Of a stretch of DNA of 64,000 nucleotides, positions 42,182-50,591 are shown piece after piece. The stretch is taken from assembly GCF_001905545.1 (NCBI RefSeq), contig NZ_LIPD01000006.1, positions 310,001 through 374,000 on the forward strand, read 5' to 3'. Source of the stretch: Streptomyces sp. CB02056 (GTDB lineage Bacteria > Actinomycetota > Actinomycetes > Streptomycetales > Streptomycetaceae). Under the pieces are notes generated by a model that had not been told where the DNA came from, made no database searches, and worked only from the letters and a program-made list of their open reading frames with translations. The translations under genes were made by a program, and so were the position numbers. Numbering within the stretch: the stretch's first letter is position 1; each line of letters starts with the position of its first letter.

Positions 42182-42194
42182 ATTGACGGTCAAT
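42182..42194. promoter_or_regulatory. 13-bp palindrome ATTGAC-G-GTCAAT
   Basis: Perfect 6-bp arms in the short gap between the GlxA-type regulator (its stop begins at the edge) and the downstream metallo-hydrolase gene. Likely operator for the latter. Confidence 0.45.
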
Positions 42195-43198
42195 CAGTTT
42201 TCGGCCCGGACGCGGAAGCGGCTCCGGTAGTCCCCCGGCGTGGTGGAGAGCCGGTCCCGGAACACCCGGTGCAGGGTCTCGACGGAGCCGAAGCCGCAGG
42301 CCCGGGCGACCCCGGGCAGCGGGTGGTCGGTGCGCTCCATCAGCCGGCGCGCCGCCTCCAGCCTCAGCCCCTCGACGTACGCCCCGGGCGTCGTACCGGT
42401 CTCCGTACGGAACACCCGGGCGAAGTGCCGCTCGCTCATGGCGAGCCGGCCGGCGAGTACGGGCACCGACAGGTCGCCGTCCAGGTGCTCGCCGATCCAG
42501 CGGCGCAGGTCCCGCAGGTCCACCCGGCCGCCCGGGTGGTGGGCCAGCGGCACGCTGAACTGGCTCTGGCCACCCGGGCGTTGCAGGTACATCACCATGA
42601 TCCTGGCGATCTCCAGCGCGAGGTCGTCGCCGTGGTCCTCGGCGACCAGCGCCAGGGTGAGGTCCATCGAGGTGCTCAGGCCGGCGCTGGTCCACATCCG
42701 CCCGGAGCGGATGAACACCGGATCGGCGTCCACCTCGACGGCCGGGTGGTCGGCGGCCAGCCGCTCGGCGGTCGCCCAGTGGGTGGTCGCGCGGTGCCCG
42801 TCCAGCAGCCCGGCCGCCGCCGTCACGTGCGCGCCCGCGCAGACCGAGGCGACCCGTCCGGCCCGTGGCCCGGCCTCCCGCAGCCAGGCCACCACGGCCT
42901 GGTCCACCCGGGGCACCGGCCCGTCCGGCCCCAGGTCCACCCGGCCCGGCACCAGCACCGTGTCCGCGCGGACCCGCGCCTGCGCCAGCGTCCCGGTCAC
43001 GTGCAGCGGCACCCCCGAGAAGGTCTCCACCGGCCCGCTCCGCTCGGCGCACACCCGCACCTCGTACCCGGGCCGCCCGGGCGGCAGCAGCCGGCCGGCC
43101 AGCGCGAAGATCTCGGCGGGCCCGGCCACGTCCAGCGCGTTCACCCCGGGGAACACCGGGACCACGACCAGATGCGGCAGGCGGAGTGCGTCGTCCAT
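42194..43198 (-). CDS. GlxA-family (DJ-1/PfpI + AraC HTH) transcriptional regulator
   Basis: A 334-residue regulator. Residues 8-190 are a DJ-1/PfpI-like domain with the nucleophile-elbow Cys in VASVCAGAHVTAAAGLLDG and the following THWATAERLA. Residues about 230-330 are an AraC double HTH: RWIGEHLDGDLSVPVLAGRLAMSERHFARVF and ARRLMERTDHPLPGVARACGFGSVETLHRVFRDRL, given here as two HTH helices. Such proteins usually activate neighbouring catabolic genes. ATG at 43198 is preceded by GGCGAGGGTGGGGGC. Co-directional with the metallo-hydrolase. Confidence 0.9.
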   Translation of the reverse strand: MDDALRLPHLVVVPVFPGVNALDVAGPAEIFALAGRLLPPGRPGYEVRVCAERSGPVETFSGVPLHVTGTLAQARVRADTVLVPGRVDLGPDGPVPRVDQAVVAWLREAGPRAGRVASVCAGAHVTAAAGLLDGHRATTHWATAERLAADHPAVEVDADPVFIRSGRMWTSAGLSTSMDLTLALVAEDHGDDLALEIARIMVMYLQRPGGQSQFSVPLAHHPGGRVDLRDLRRWIGEHLDGDLSVPVLAGRLAMSERHFARVFRTETGTTPGAYVEGLRLEAARRLMERTDHPLPGVARACGFGSVETLHRVFRDRLSTTPGDYRSRFRVRAEN

Positions 43199-43325
43199 GC
43201 CCCCACCCTCGCCCGGAGGCGGCTCTGGCGGCAATGACGGGAGTCTGCAAGATCCAGCCATCGGCCCTCATCCGACAAAGAGGACCTACGCCCCCGGCCG
43301 TACCGCCCCCGCGACCAGCGCCCGA

Positions 43326-43356
43326 TTGACCCTCCTCCGCCTCCCGGCGGCAGGAT
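43326..43356 (+). promoter_or_regulatory. Leaderless promoter TTGACC-N19-CAGGAT
   Basis: -35 at 43326-43331, -10 at 43351-43356, then seven bases to the ATG at 43364. The spacing puts the transcript start at the start codon. Confidence 0.5.
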
Positions 43357-43363
43357 GGCCCGC

Positions 43364-43999
43364 ATGTGGGGCAAGTGGATCGACTGCCGGGTACGGCCCG
43401 GAGCACACGAGGCGTTCGCCGCCGGCCAGCGCCGCTGGTCGGCGATCTCCGACCAGCCGGGCCTGGTCGGCCAGGCCGGCGGCTGGGCACCGGACGGCGA
43501 CCGCGCCCTCCTGCTCGCCCTGTGGGCCGACGAGCCCGCCTACACCCGCTTCCTGCGCGAACGCCACGACCGGGCCGCCGCCGCCCAGCACTCCGCCTAC
43601 AGCGCGATCGAGGTCGCCACCGGACCGGTCGTCCTCACCATGCCGGGCGGCTCCCCGTCCCTCCCCGACGCCCTCACCCGCGCCACCGTCCTGCGGGCCG
43701 CCGACTGCCGCCTCCGCCCGGGGCGCGCCGACCACTTCCTCGACGTCCAACGCCGCCTCTGGGCCCCGGGCATGGCCGCCGCCGACGGCATGCTCGGCGG
43801 CGCCGTCACCCGCCTCGCACCCGACCGCTACCTCGTCACCACCCTCTGGACCACCCCCGCCGCCCACCACGCCTACACCACCGACCACCTCCCCGCCCTG
43901 CTCCCCCGCGCCGCCGTCCCCACCGACGTCCACACCCTCACCGGGCACCTGCTCCCGCTCGAACCGTCCTGGCTGGTCCTCCCCGTCCGGTCGCCGTAG
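43364..43999 (+). CDS. YdbC-like (DUF4937) protein
   Basis: A 211-residue protein with two similar halves of ferredoxin-like character: MWGKWIDCRVRPGAHEAFAAGQRRW... LLLALWADEPAYTRFLRERH in the first, CRLRPGRADHFLDVQRRLWAPGM... YLVTTLWTTPAAHHAYTTDHLP in the second. The pattern matches the DUF4937/YdbC proteins, dimeric alpha-beta-barrel relatives of unknown function. The start MWGKW at 43364 is preferred to the ATG at 43355 because the latter lies inside the -10 box. Divergent from the GlxA-type regulator. Confidence 0.75.
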   Translation: MWGKWIDCRVRPGAHEAFAAGQRRWSAISDQPGLVGQAGGWAPDGDRALLLALWADEPAYTRFLRERHDRAAAAQHSAYSAIEVATGPVVLTMPGGSPSLPDALTRATVLRAADCRLRPGRADHFLDVQRRLWAPGMAAADGMLGGAVTRLAPDRYLVTTLWTTPAAHHAYTTDHLPALLPRAAVPTDVHTLTGHLLPLEPSWLVLPVRSP

Positions 44000-44022
44000 C
44001 GGGGCCTGTCAGGGGCCGGCCC

Positions 44023-44028
44023 TACACT
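44023..44028 (+). promoter_or_regulatory. -10 box TACACT of a probable leaderless promoter
   Basis: Seven bases separate it from the ATG at 44036, and that ATG has no Shine-Dalgarno site. No clear -35. Confidence 0.4.
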
Positions 44029-44035
44029 CCGGGCC

Positions 44036-44521
44036 ATGTCACTGCCGCACTCCGTAGGCTCCGTCGACGACCAGCTGTCGGTCCTCGACTCCCTCCTCGC
44101 CGCCCCGTTCCCCGAGCGCGCGGACACGAGGACCGAGCACGGCTGGGGCGGCCCCGGGCACCAGCTCGCCGTGCTCCGGGCGAGCCGCGACTTCTGGGAC
44201 GACCCGGGCCCCGAAACCGTCACCGAGGCCGAGGACGAACTCGAAACCGACCTCACCGCCCTGACCGCCGTCCTGACCGACCGCTGGGGCGCCCCGGACA
44301 CGATCGACCTCTGGTCCCACCTCGGGTACGACCAGCCGGACTTCGCCGACACCGACGGGCCCGAGCCGCTGGTCTCCCTGGCCTCCCTCGTCTTCCACCT
44401 GCCGGTGTGGCGGGTGCCGTCCACCGGGCGCTGGGTGGGCCTGATCATCGGGCAGGCCGACCGGGAGTTCCCGCTCGAACTCCTGGTCGCGATCGGCGAG
44501 GAGTCCTGCCTGCCGCGGTGA
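44036..44521 (+). CDS. Hypothetical acidic protein
   Basis: A 161-residue soluble protein without signal or membrane segments. Acidic overall (ETVTEAEDELETDLTALTAV), with LDLWSHLGY-like and FHLPVWRVPSTGRWVGLIIGQADREFPLELLVAIG segments (quoted in part) that look like a compact alpha-beta fold. I do not recognise a family. Good codon bias and a -10 box at leaderless spacing support it. Convergent with the CoiA-like gene. Confidence 0.65.
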   Translation: MSLPHSVGSVDDQLSVLDSLLAAPFPERADTRTEHGWGGPGHQLAVLRASRDFWDDPGPETVTEAEDELETDLTALTAVLTDRWGAPDTIDLWSHLGYDQPDFADTDGPEPLVSLASLVFHLPVWRVPSTGRWVGLIIGQADREFPLELLVAIGEESCLPR

Positions 44522-44580
44522 GACCCCTCGCGCCGTCGCCGCCGGACCGGGCGCCGACCGCCCGGGGCCGGGCCGCGCCG

Positions 44581-45732
44581 TCACCCCGGCGCCCCCGGCC
44601 GGTGGGCGTCGCAGTACCAGCCGCCCGGATACAGCCGGGCTCCCGACGCTCCGCACGGGATCCGGCCCGCCGAGCAGATCTCCCGCCGCACCGGCGGGAT
44701 CACCCGATCGGAGGTGAGCGGCTCACCCACCGGGTCGTACGGGTCCCCGGGCAGCAGCAGCCGATGCGGCGGGCGGTGCGGAGCGCGGCGCCGCTCCGGC
44801 ACCCGCGGCTGGTCGGCCCCGCGCTGACGCGGGACCACCGGCCGGTCCGTCCGGTCCGCCAGCACCCCGCCGTTGGCGAGGAAGCGGCGCCGGTCCGCCT
44901 CGGGCGCCCAGAAGCGCAGCGGGCCGCCGTTCCGGGTCCGTTGGGTGATCGGCACATACACGCCGCCGGCGACCCGGCGCACGAAGTCGTCGATCCGCGG
45001 GACCAGCACCGCCCACGTCGGGTGCCACCGCCCGCAGCGGCCGCCGCCGCGCACCTGGCAGGGCCGCGGGCTGACGCGGTCGCACTTCAGCAGTTGGAGG
45101 GTCCGCACCCCGCCGCGCAGCAGCAGGTCGCGGTCCTCGCGGATGGCCCGGGCCGGCAGGTTGTCGGTGCGCACCCAGTGGACCTGGTCGATGAGCGGCG
45201 CGTTCGGGTCGACGGTGTGCCAGACCGCGGTGATGCCGTCCTCCCGCGCCAGCCGGTTCCGACGCCGGACGGACTGCGCGCTGACGTAGGAGAGTTGGGG
45301 CTCGAACCCGAACCGGCGGCCGTCCGCGCCGGTGACCAGGACGGCGGGCCGCCGCCCGTCGGCCGTCCCGGCCCCGATCTCGACGGCGTGCCCGTCGCTC
45401 GCGGCGGCCCGGGCGTAGCGCTCCTGGTAGGCCTCGCGCTGCTCGTCCTGGGCAGCGGTGTGGGCCCGGCGGTGCGGGTTGTGGTGGGAGGCGATGCGCC
45501 GACCGCGCCGGAACGACAGGTACATCCACTCCGGCTGCTCGGGGCGGGCGTCCCGGCAGGTGGGGCAGAGCAGCCCGCGCTGGGCCACCGGCCGCCGGTC
45601 GGCGCGCAGCCGGTGCCACAGGCCGGGCTGTTCGGGGACACCGAGGTCGTCTCGGTCGAGGTCGAGGAGGCGGTCGAGGTCGGTGTTGAAGACCAGGTTG
45701 CGCGTAGGGAGTTCACCGTCGTACTCGTTCAT
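44581..45732 (-). CDS. CoiA-like zinc-ribbon/nuclease protein, active site partly degenerate
   Basis: A 383-residue protein. N-terminal part has C56-x2-C59 (LLCPTCRDA) with HHNPHRRAH downstream, as in competence protein CoiA, then a PD-(D/E)xK-like core at about 115-175: VEIGAG, GRRPAVLVTGADG, FGFEPQLSYVSAQSVRRRN and GITAVWHTVD. The E-x-Q is present (E144, Q146) but the Asp usual in R-x-D-V is a Pro/Ala (RRPAVLV), so nuclease activity is doubtful. A basic, Pro-rich C-terminus ends with ICSAGRIPCG and WYCDAH. Actinobacterial members lack a competence context; the role is unknown. Confidence 0.65.
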   Translation of the reverse strand: MNEYDGELPTRNLVFNTDLDRLLDLDRDDLGVPEQPGLWHRLRADRRPVAQRGLLCPTCRDARPEQPEWMYLSFRRGRRIASHHNPHRRAHTAAQDEQREAYQERYARAAASDGHAVEIGAGTADGRRPAVLVTGADGRRFGFEPQLSYVSAQSVRRRNRLAREDGITAVWHTVDPNAPLIDQVHWVRTDNLPARAIREDRDLLLRGGVRTLQLLKCDRVSPRPCQVRGGGRCGRWHPTWAVLVPRIDDFVRRVAGGVYVPITQRTRNGGPLRFWAPEADRRRFLANGGVLADRTDRPVVPRQRGADQPRVPERRRAPHRPPHRLLLPGDPYDPVGEPLTSDRVIPPVRREICSAGRIPCGASGARLYPGGWYCDAHRPGAPG

Positions 45733-45847
45733 GGCGTCTCATCTCTGCCATCAACCACGAGAGGGAACTTCCAGTCTGCACCGGGGCACCGACACCCGAG
45801 CCCGCTACCGTGCTGCCGGACGGAGCCGAGGGTGCACGGAGGGCGCA

Positions 45848-46294
45848 ATGACGGACAGGGGTTTGCGGGAGCGGAACCAGCGGGAGCGCGGGTTCGAGGT
45901 GCGGGCGATCGGGTGGGTGGAGTCGCCCTTGCTGGAGCGGGCGGGGGCGCCGAGGCAGGGGGACGAGGGCGCGCCGGAGGCGTGGGTGGCCTTCGAGGCC
46001 GAGGTGGAGCGGGGGCTGCGGGACCTGGTGGCCGGGCAGGAGGTGCTGTTGCTGACCTGGCTGCACCGGGCGGACCGGGAGATCTTGGCGGTGCGTCCGC
46101 GCGGGGACCGCTCCCGGCCGGAGACCGGGGTGTTCGCGACCCGCTCGCCGGACCGGCCGAACCCGATCGGGCTGCACCGGGTCACCGTCCTGGCCGTGGA
46201 CGGCCCGCGGCTGCGGGTCAGCGGACTGGAGGCGATCGACGGCACCCCGGTGCTGGACGTGAAGCCGGTGCTGCCCGGGCTCGCCGAGCGGTAG
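45848..46294 (+). CDS. tRNA (adenine(37)-N6)-methyltransferase TrmO
   Basis: A 148-residue single-domain beta-barrel methyltransferase. It would methylate N6 of t6A37 in some threonine tRNAs using SAM. Signature blocks: IGWVESPLL, WVAFEAEVERGL, LLTWLHRADR, and the highly conserved FATRSPDRPNPIGLHRVTVL split around residue 97-116, then GTPVLDVKPVLP. ATG at 45848 follows GGAGGGCGCA. Single gene, convergent with the kinase gene at 46365. Confidence 0.9.
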   Translation: MTDRGLRERNQRERGFEVRAIGWVESPLLERAGAPRQGDEGAPEAWVAFEAEVERGLRDLVAGQEVLLLTWLHRADREILAVRPRGDRSRPETGVFATRSPDRPNPIGLHRVTVLAVDGPRLRVSGLEAIDGTPVLDVKPVLPGLAER

Positions 46295-46364
46295 CGGGGG
46301 TCGGCGGGGGCGGCGGGGGGCGCCGTCGCCGGCACGGGCAGCGCATGACGGTGGCAGCGCGTTG

Positions 46365-47282
46365 TCAGCGGCCCGCCGTGGCGACGAGGCGGGCCAGGGC
46401 GGCCCGGGCGGGTGGGCCCCAGGTGGGCTTGCCGCCGGGGCGGCCGTGGTCACCGGCGTGGCCGATGCGCAGGCAGGAGAGGGCGCGCAGCACCGCCCAG
46501 CCGCGGGCGCGGCGCAGGGTGGCGGGGTCCGGGGCGGGCCGGTAGGCCGCGTGGAAGCGGTCGGCGGCGCCGTCCGGCAGCAGGATCCAGGCGGCGGCGA
46601 GGTCACCGGCCGGGTCACCGGCGAAGAGGTCGCCGAAGTCGATCACACCGCAGAAGGTGCCGTCGGCGGTGAGCACGTTGGCCGGGTGCAGGTCGCCGTG
46701 GAGCCACAGGTCCGGGCCCGTCCACTCCGGCGCGGTGACGGCGTCCTCCCAGACCGCGCGGACGGCCTCCGGGTCGGGGAGCAGCCCCAGTTCGATGGCC
46801 GAGGCGAGCTGCCTGGCGAAGCCCTCGGCGTGGTCGGCCAGCGGTCCGCCGCGGCCGCGACCGGCGGGCGCACCGTCGGGGGCGGGGCGGTGAAGGGCGG
46901 TCAGGAAGGCGGCCAGGGTGTCGGCGGCCCGCGCGGCGCGGGTGGCGGGCGCGCGGTCGGCGGGCTCGCCCGGCACCCAGGTGGTGACGATCCACGGCCG
47001 CGGGAACCGCTCGGAGGGCTCGCCGAAGCGCTGTGGGACGGGGACGGGCAGCGGCAGGTGCGGGGCGAGGGCGGGCAACCAGGCGTGCTCCTTGCGCAGC
47101 AGCTCGTCCGCCGACGTCGTCGCCCAGGGCAGCCGGACGGCGAGGTCGTCGCCGAGCCGCCACAGCTGGTTGTCCCAACCGCGCGCGCCGAGCGTCACGG
47201 GATGGTCGGCCAGGTCGGGGTGCTGGTCGCGCAGCAGCGCGCGGACCAGCTCAGCGGTGATGTCGGTCCCGGTGTCGGTCAT
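46365..47282 (-). CDS. Aminoglycoside-phosphotransferase-family kinase
   Basis: A 305-residue APH-type kinase. Brenner motif LHGDLHPANVL at 194-204 with catalytic D197; metal-binding VIDFGD at 213-218 (D215). N-terminal NQLWRLGDDLAVRLPW contains the nucleotide-binding strands, with ELLRKEHAWLPAL after it. Such proteins phosphorylate small hydroxyl compounds, and only some give antibiotic resistance; the substrate cannot be told. Start ATG at 47282. Nearby genes give no clue. Confidence 0.88.
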   Translation of the reverse strand: MTDTGTDITAELVRALLRDQHPDLADHPVTLGARGWDNQLWRLGDDLAVRLPWATTSADELLRKEHAWLPALAPHLPLPVPVPQRFGEPSERFPRPWIVTTWVPGEPADRAPATRAARAADTLAAFLTALHRPAPDGAPAGRGRGGPLADHAEGFARQLASAIELGLLPDPEAVRAVWEDAVTAPEWTGPDLWLHGDLHPANVLTADGTFCGVIDFGDLFAGDPAGDLAAAWILLPDGAADRFHAAYRPAPDPATLRRARGWAVLRALSCLRIGHAGDHGRPGGKPTWGPPARAALARLVATAGR

Positions 47283-47422
47283 GCCGGGCAACGGTAGTCG
47301 GGCAGCGGGGGGCGGTGCCACGGGAACGGGAAAGGGCGCGCCGGGCCCCGGAGTTCGCCGGGTGCCGCGCGCCGGCTGCGGAGCGACGGAAACACCCGGG
47401 GCGAGGACGAGGAGGAGCGCGA

Positions 47423-47908
47423 TCAGCCCGGCCGTTCCGGCTGCCCGTCCGCACCGGCCGCCGTCAGGGCCGGCGGGCGCGACACCTCCAGCCAGACCAG
47501 CTTCCCGCCGGCCTCGGGCCGGGAGCCCCAGGCGGCGGAGAGCCGGTCCACCACCCGCAGTCCGTGCCCGCCCGGGCGGCCCGTACCGGCGGACGGGCGC
47601 AGGCACGGCGGGACGGGGCTGGCGTCCGCGACCTCCACCCGCAGCCGGGCACCGTCCCAGTGGAGCCGCAGCTCGCTCGGGCCGCCGGGAGCGTACAGAC
47701 AGGCGTTGGCGACCAGCTCGGCGACCATCAGCAGGACGTCCTCGGCGGCGGCCCGCCGGTCCTCGTCGACGGCCGGCAGCCACTGCCAGGACACCAGCGC
47801 CCGTCGGCTGAACTCGCGGCTGCGCCGCACCGTGCCGGGGCCGCCTTCCAGCGCCAGTCGCCTGACCTGCTCCCGGCCTGGCGGCCCACCGTTCCCGGGG
47901 CGGTCCAC
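47423..47908 (-). CDS. ATP-binding regulatory protein (RsbW/HATPase_c_2 type)
   Basis: A 161-residue GHKL ATPase domain of the anti-sigma-factor type. N-box AEDVLLMVAELVANACLYAPGG (about residues 55-76), D-box-like VEVADASPVPPCL, and G-box GGHGLRVVDRLSAAWG. Streptomyces has dozens of these, often acting as serine kinases in stress or developmental control. The GTG at 47908 is chosen since AGGAGG lies six bases upstream; an earlier in-frame GTG at 47923 has none. No partner sigma or DUF397 gene is adjacent. Confidence 0.85.
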   Translation of the reverse strand: MDRPGNGGPPGREQVRRLALEGGPGTVRRSREFSRRALVSWQWLPAVDEDRRAAAEDVLLMVAELVANACLYAPGGPSELRLHWDGARLRVEVADASPVPPCLRPSAGTGRPGGHGLRVVDRLSAAWGSRPEAGGKLVWLEVSRPPALTAAGADGQPERPG

Positions 47909-48361
47909 GGCCTGCCTCCTCACCTCGGTTCGGCCCGGCCGGTGCGCTGGTGGCCGGGGTGGAGCCGTGGCACGCGGTCGGCCCCGATTCTCGCGAGCAG
48001 CCGTGGCCCGGCCGTCCGAGCCGCCGATCGCGCCTCCGGCCGGGCGTCCGGCTCGTGGTCCGGCGGGGACGGCGCGGGGCCGTCACCGGGTGCACGGTGC
48101 CAGGCGGGCCTCACCACTGGTACGAGCGGGAGCACCGTCCGTCGGCCGTCCATGCCCCGCGCCTGCCCGTTCCCCGCCGGTGCACACGCGCCGTCCGTTC
48201 CGTACCGCGCCCGGATCGCGCCCGGACGTTAGAGCCCGCCGCAACGGGGCAGCCGCCCCGGTGACGGGGCGGAACGGACGGCGCCCGCGGGCCGCTCGCC
48301 CGTCCGCACCACCCCGGTCCCAGCCGAGCCGCTCGAACACCTGGAGGACGAGGAGGGGCCC
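47909..48361. other. 453-bp divergent gap, no convincing gene
   Basis: Short frames on both strands (for example 47920-48153 minus) lack ribosome sites and recognisable sequence. The 3' edge, GAGGACGAGGAGGGGCCC, is the ribosome site of the gene at 48362. Confidence 0.4.
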
Positions 48362-49021
48362 GTGAGATTCCTCGACCGCAGCGCCGCCGGCCACCAGCTG
48401 GCCCTCAGCCTCGCCCCGCTGCTGGGCGGGCGGGCCGGTGCCGAGCTGGTGGTCCTCGGCCTGGCCCCCGGCGGGCTGCCGGTGGCGGCCGAGGTCGCCG
48501 AGTCGCTGGGCGCCCCGCTCGACGCCACGGTGGTCCGGCCGCTGGCCGTGCCCGGCCACGACCGCCCGGTCGGCGCGATCGCCGACGGCGACCCGCCGCT
48601 GCTCGACCGGTACGCCCTGGAGAGCCTCGGGATCACCTCGGCCGAGCTGGACGCGAGCGTCAAACGGGAGCGGGTCGAGGTCCACCGCCGCGAGGCGCTC
48701 TACCGCCCGGGCCGGGCCCGGCTCCCGCTGTGCGGGCGCATCGCCGTCCTGGTCTCCGACGGGCTGACCGACGCGCTCACCGCCCGGGCGGCCCTCCACG
48801 CCCTGGCCGCCGACCACCCGGAGCGGCTGATCCTCGCGGCGCCGGTCGGCGACGCCCGGATCGCGGCCGACCTGCGCCGGGACGTGGACGCGGTGGTCTG
48901 CCTGCACCTGCCCCGCTACGCGCACGCCGCCGGGCCCTGGTACGGCGAGTTCCACGAGGTCACCGACCGCGAGGCGGCCGTCCTGCTGCAGCGGCGCACC
49001 CCGACGGACGGCCCGGACTGA
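48362..49021 (+). CDS. Phosphoribosyltransferase-like protein with degenerate PRPP loop
   Basis: A 219-residue protein of the Streptomyces phosphoribosyltransferase group: FLDRSAAGHQLALSLAPLL, VVLGLAPGGLPVAAEVAESLGAPLD, and the fold's later part LPLCGRIAVLVSDGLTDALTARAALHAL, VVCLHLPRYAHAAGPWYGEF. In active members the PRPP loop reads D-D-G-x-A-T-G; here it is S-D-G-L-T-D-A, losing an acidic residue and the T-G pair. Catalysis is therefore doubtful and a regulatory or structural role possible. GTG start at 48362 behind GAGGAGGGG. Confidence 0.75.
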   Translation: MRFLDRSAAGHQLALSLAPLLGGRAGAELVVLGLAPGGLPVAAEVAESLGAPLDATVVRPLAVPGHDRPVGAIADGDPPLLDRYALESLGITSAELDASVKRERVEVHRREALYRPGRARLPLCGRIAVLVSDGLTDALTARAALHALAADHPERLILAAPVGDARIAADLRRDVDAVVCLHLPRYAHAAGPWYGEFHEVTDREAAVLLQRRTPTDGPD

Positions 49022-49087
49022 CGATCGGACGGCCCCGGCCCGAAAACCCGTTTGCCCGGCGAGGCGTGCACGGACCATCCTCCTGCC

Positions 49088-49645
49088 ATGACCCATCCCC
49101 AGCACGTCATCGCCCTGGACGGGGCCACCCTGCGCCGCTTCGACGGCGAGGCGGACCTGCCCGAGTTCTTCGCCGTCATCGAGGAGTCGCTGGAGCACCT
49201 GCGGCCCTGGATGCCCTGGGTGGGCGAGCACAGCCGCGCCAAGACCGCCGAGTTCCTCGCCGGCCGCGCGGAACTCTGGGCGAACGGGCGGGACTTCACG
49301 TACGCGATCGTGCTCGACGGCGCGATCGTCGGTGCCTGCGGGCTGTTCCGGCGCGAGGACACCCCGGACGAGGTCCGCGAGATCGGCTACTGGCTGCACC
49401 CTGCCGTCACCGGGCGCGGGCTGGCCACCCGGACGGCGCGGGCCCTGGCCGACGAGGCCTTCCGCCTCCCCGGGGTGGAGGCCGTCGAGATCGTCCACGA
49501 CCCGGCCAACCGGGCCAGCGGCGCCGTCCCGGCCCGCCTCGGCTTCACCGAGCACCTGCGCCGTCCCGCGGAGGCGCTCGCCCCGGCGGAGACCGGGGAG
49601 GAACTGGTCTGGCGACTGACCAAGGAACGGGCCTCGGCTCAATAA
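49088..49645 (+). CDS. RimJ/RimL-type GNAT acetyltransferase
   Basis: A 185-residue acetyltransferase. VIALDGATLRRFDGEADLPEFFAVIEESLEHLRPWMPW at the N-terminus (quoted in part) and the acetyl-CoA segment EIGYWLHPAVTGRGLATRTARALADEAF (about 98-125) with VEIVHDPANRAS after it define the RimJ/RimL group, which acetylate N-terminal amino groups of ribosomal proteins or small amines. ATG at 49088 has TCCTGCC upstream, a poor site. Ended by a hairpin. Confidence 0.88.
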   Translation: MTHPQHVIALDGATLRRFDGEADLPEFFAVIEESLEHLRPWMPWVGEHSRAKTAEFLAGRAELWANGRDFTYAIVLDGAIVGACGLFRREDTPDEVREIGYWLHPAVTGRGLATRTARALADEAFRLPGVEAVEIVHDPANRASGAVPARLGFTEHLRRPAEALAPAETGEELVWRLTKERASAQ

Positions 49646-49654
49646 CCCGGTGAC

Positions 49655-49696
49655 CCCGGCGGTCCGCAGCCAGGGGGGAGCGTGCGGACCGCCGGG
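49655..49696 (+). terminator. Hairpin terminator
   Basis: Perfect 14-bp arms (49655-49668, 49683-49696) with a 14-nt loop, directly after the acetyltransferase stop. Confidence 0.7.
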
Positions 49697-49978
49697 TGCG
49701 CCGGCCGGACGGGACGGTCCGGCGGCGCGTCGGGGGCGGACGCGGTCGGAGACCTCTGGCTCCGCGCGGAGCGCCCCATCTCGCGCTCCGCGTTCCCGCC
49801 ATGGACCTCACCCACGGCATCGCGCGTTCACTCCCGTGCCCAGGAGACCCTCCCCGCCCTCGCCGATAACACTTTCTTCCGACTCTTCCGATCGCGCTCC
49901 GGATGAAGCCAGTTGACGATTCATCACACCATCTGAGGCGCGCTATGGCGGAGCAGGAAGTCGGGCTAGGATCACGGC
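49697..49978 (+). promoter_or_regulatory. Intergenic region with probable promoter (TAGGAT at 49967-49972)
   Basis: No gene seen. TAGGAT lies six bases before the ATG at 49979, the distance for a leaderless transcript; the same bases contain AGGA, which could instead act as a ribosome site. The region 49900-49960 is less GC-rich than its surroundings. Confidence 0.4.
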
Positions 49979-50464
49979 ATGGTCACCGCCCGGTCGCCGT
50001 TGCGTACACGACGCGCCCACCCCCGAGGGGTGGCGGCGCGGCTGTTCTGGCTGGGCGCCCTGCTGATGGCCGTGTTCGCGTCCCACGGGTTCAGCGCGGA
50101 GACCGGCGCCGGGCACACCGATCCGATCCGGATCGTCTGGTCCGCCCACGCCACGGCGGCGGGCGACAGCCCCCAGGCTCCGAACGCCCCGAAGGCTCCG
50201 CAGCCCACGCGGCCCGCCCACCAGCAGGAGCACGGCGAGGACGCCGACCACCCCGGCGGCGAGTGCCTGTCCGGGAAGCCCGAGGACGGCCCCGACGCCG
50301 AGGCCGCCTGGTCGGCCGTCGCCGCCCAGCCCACCCTCGGGGACGCCGCACCGGCGCCCGACCCGACGGGCCCGACGGCCGGAGGCACCGGAGACGCCGG
50401 AGCCGGGAGCACCGCTCCCGGAACACTCGAACCCCCGCACCGGATCGCCCGGCTGAGGGTCTAG
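49979..50464 (+). CDS. Small exported His-rich protein (DUF6153-like)
   Basis: A 161-residue protein with a basic start (RSPLRTRRAHPRG), one signal-like membrane segment (LFWLGALLMAVFASHGFSA) and a His/Glu/Cys region HQQEHGEDADHPGGECLSG that looks metal-binding. The rest is Pro/Ala/Gly-rich and probably unfolded. The layout resembles Streptomyces DUF6153 proteins, but I am not certain. It opens a series of four plus-strand genes leading to the CysK-like enzyme and MFS exporter. Confidence 0.6.
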   Translation: MVTARSPLRTRRAHPRGVAARLFWLGALLMAVFASHGFSAETGAGHTDPIRIVWSAHATAAGDSPQAPNAPKAPQPTRPAHQQEHGEDADHPGGECLSGKPEDGPDAEAAWSAVAAQPTLGDAAPAPDPTGPTAGGTGDAGAGSTAPGTLEPPHRIARLRV

Positions 50465-50591
50465 ACCGGCCCCGGGCCGCGCCCCGCCCCCGCCCGCCTC
50501 GCGGCGCGCGGGCCGGCGCCCGTCACCCGCGTCCGCCCCCTCCGTCCCCGCGATCCGCTGCCGCCCCCGCGCGGCCGCGCGGAGTCCCGTC

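Noticed and set aside
46365..47282. APH-type kinase as an antibiotic resistance gene
   Set aside because: The family is broad and the neighbours are housekeeping or unknown; nothing indicates an antibiotic substrate.
47909..48361. Short frames in the gap between the ATPase and the phosphoribosyltransferase-like gene
   Set aside because: No ribosome sites, no recognisable motifs and frames open on both strands equally.
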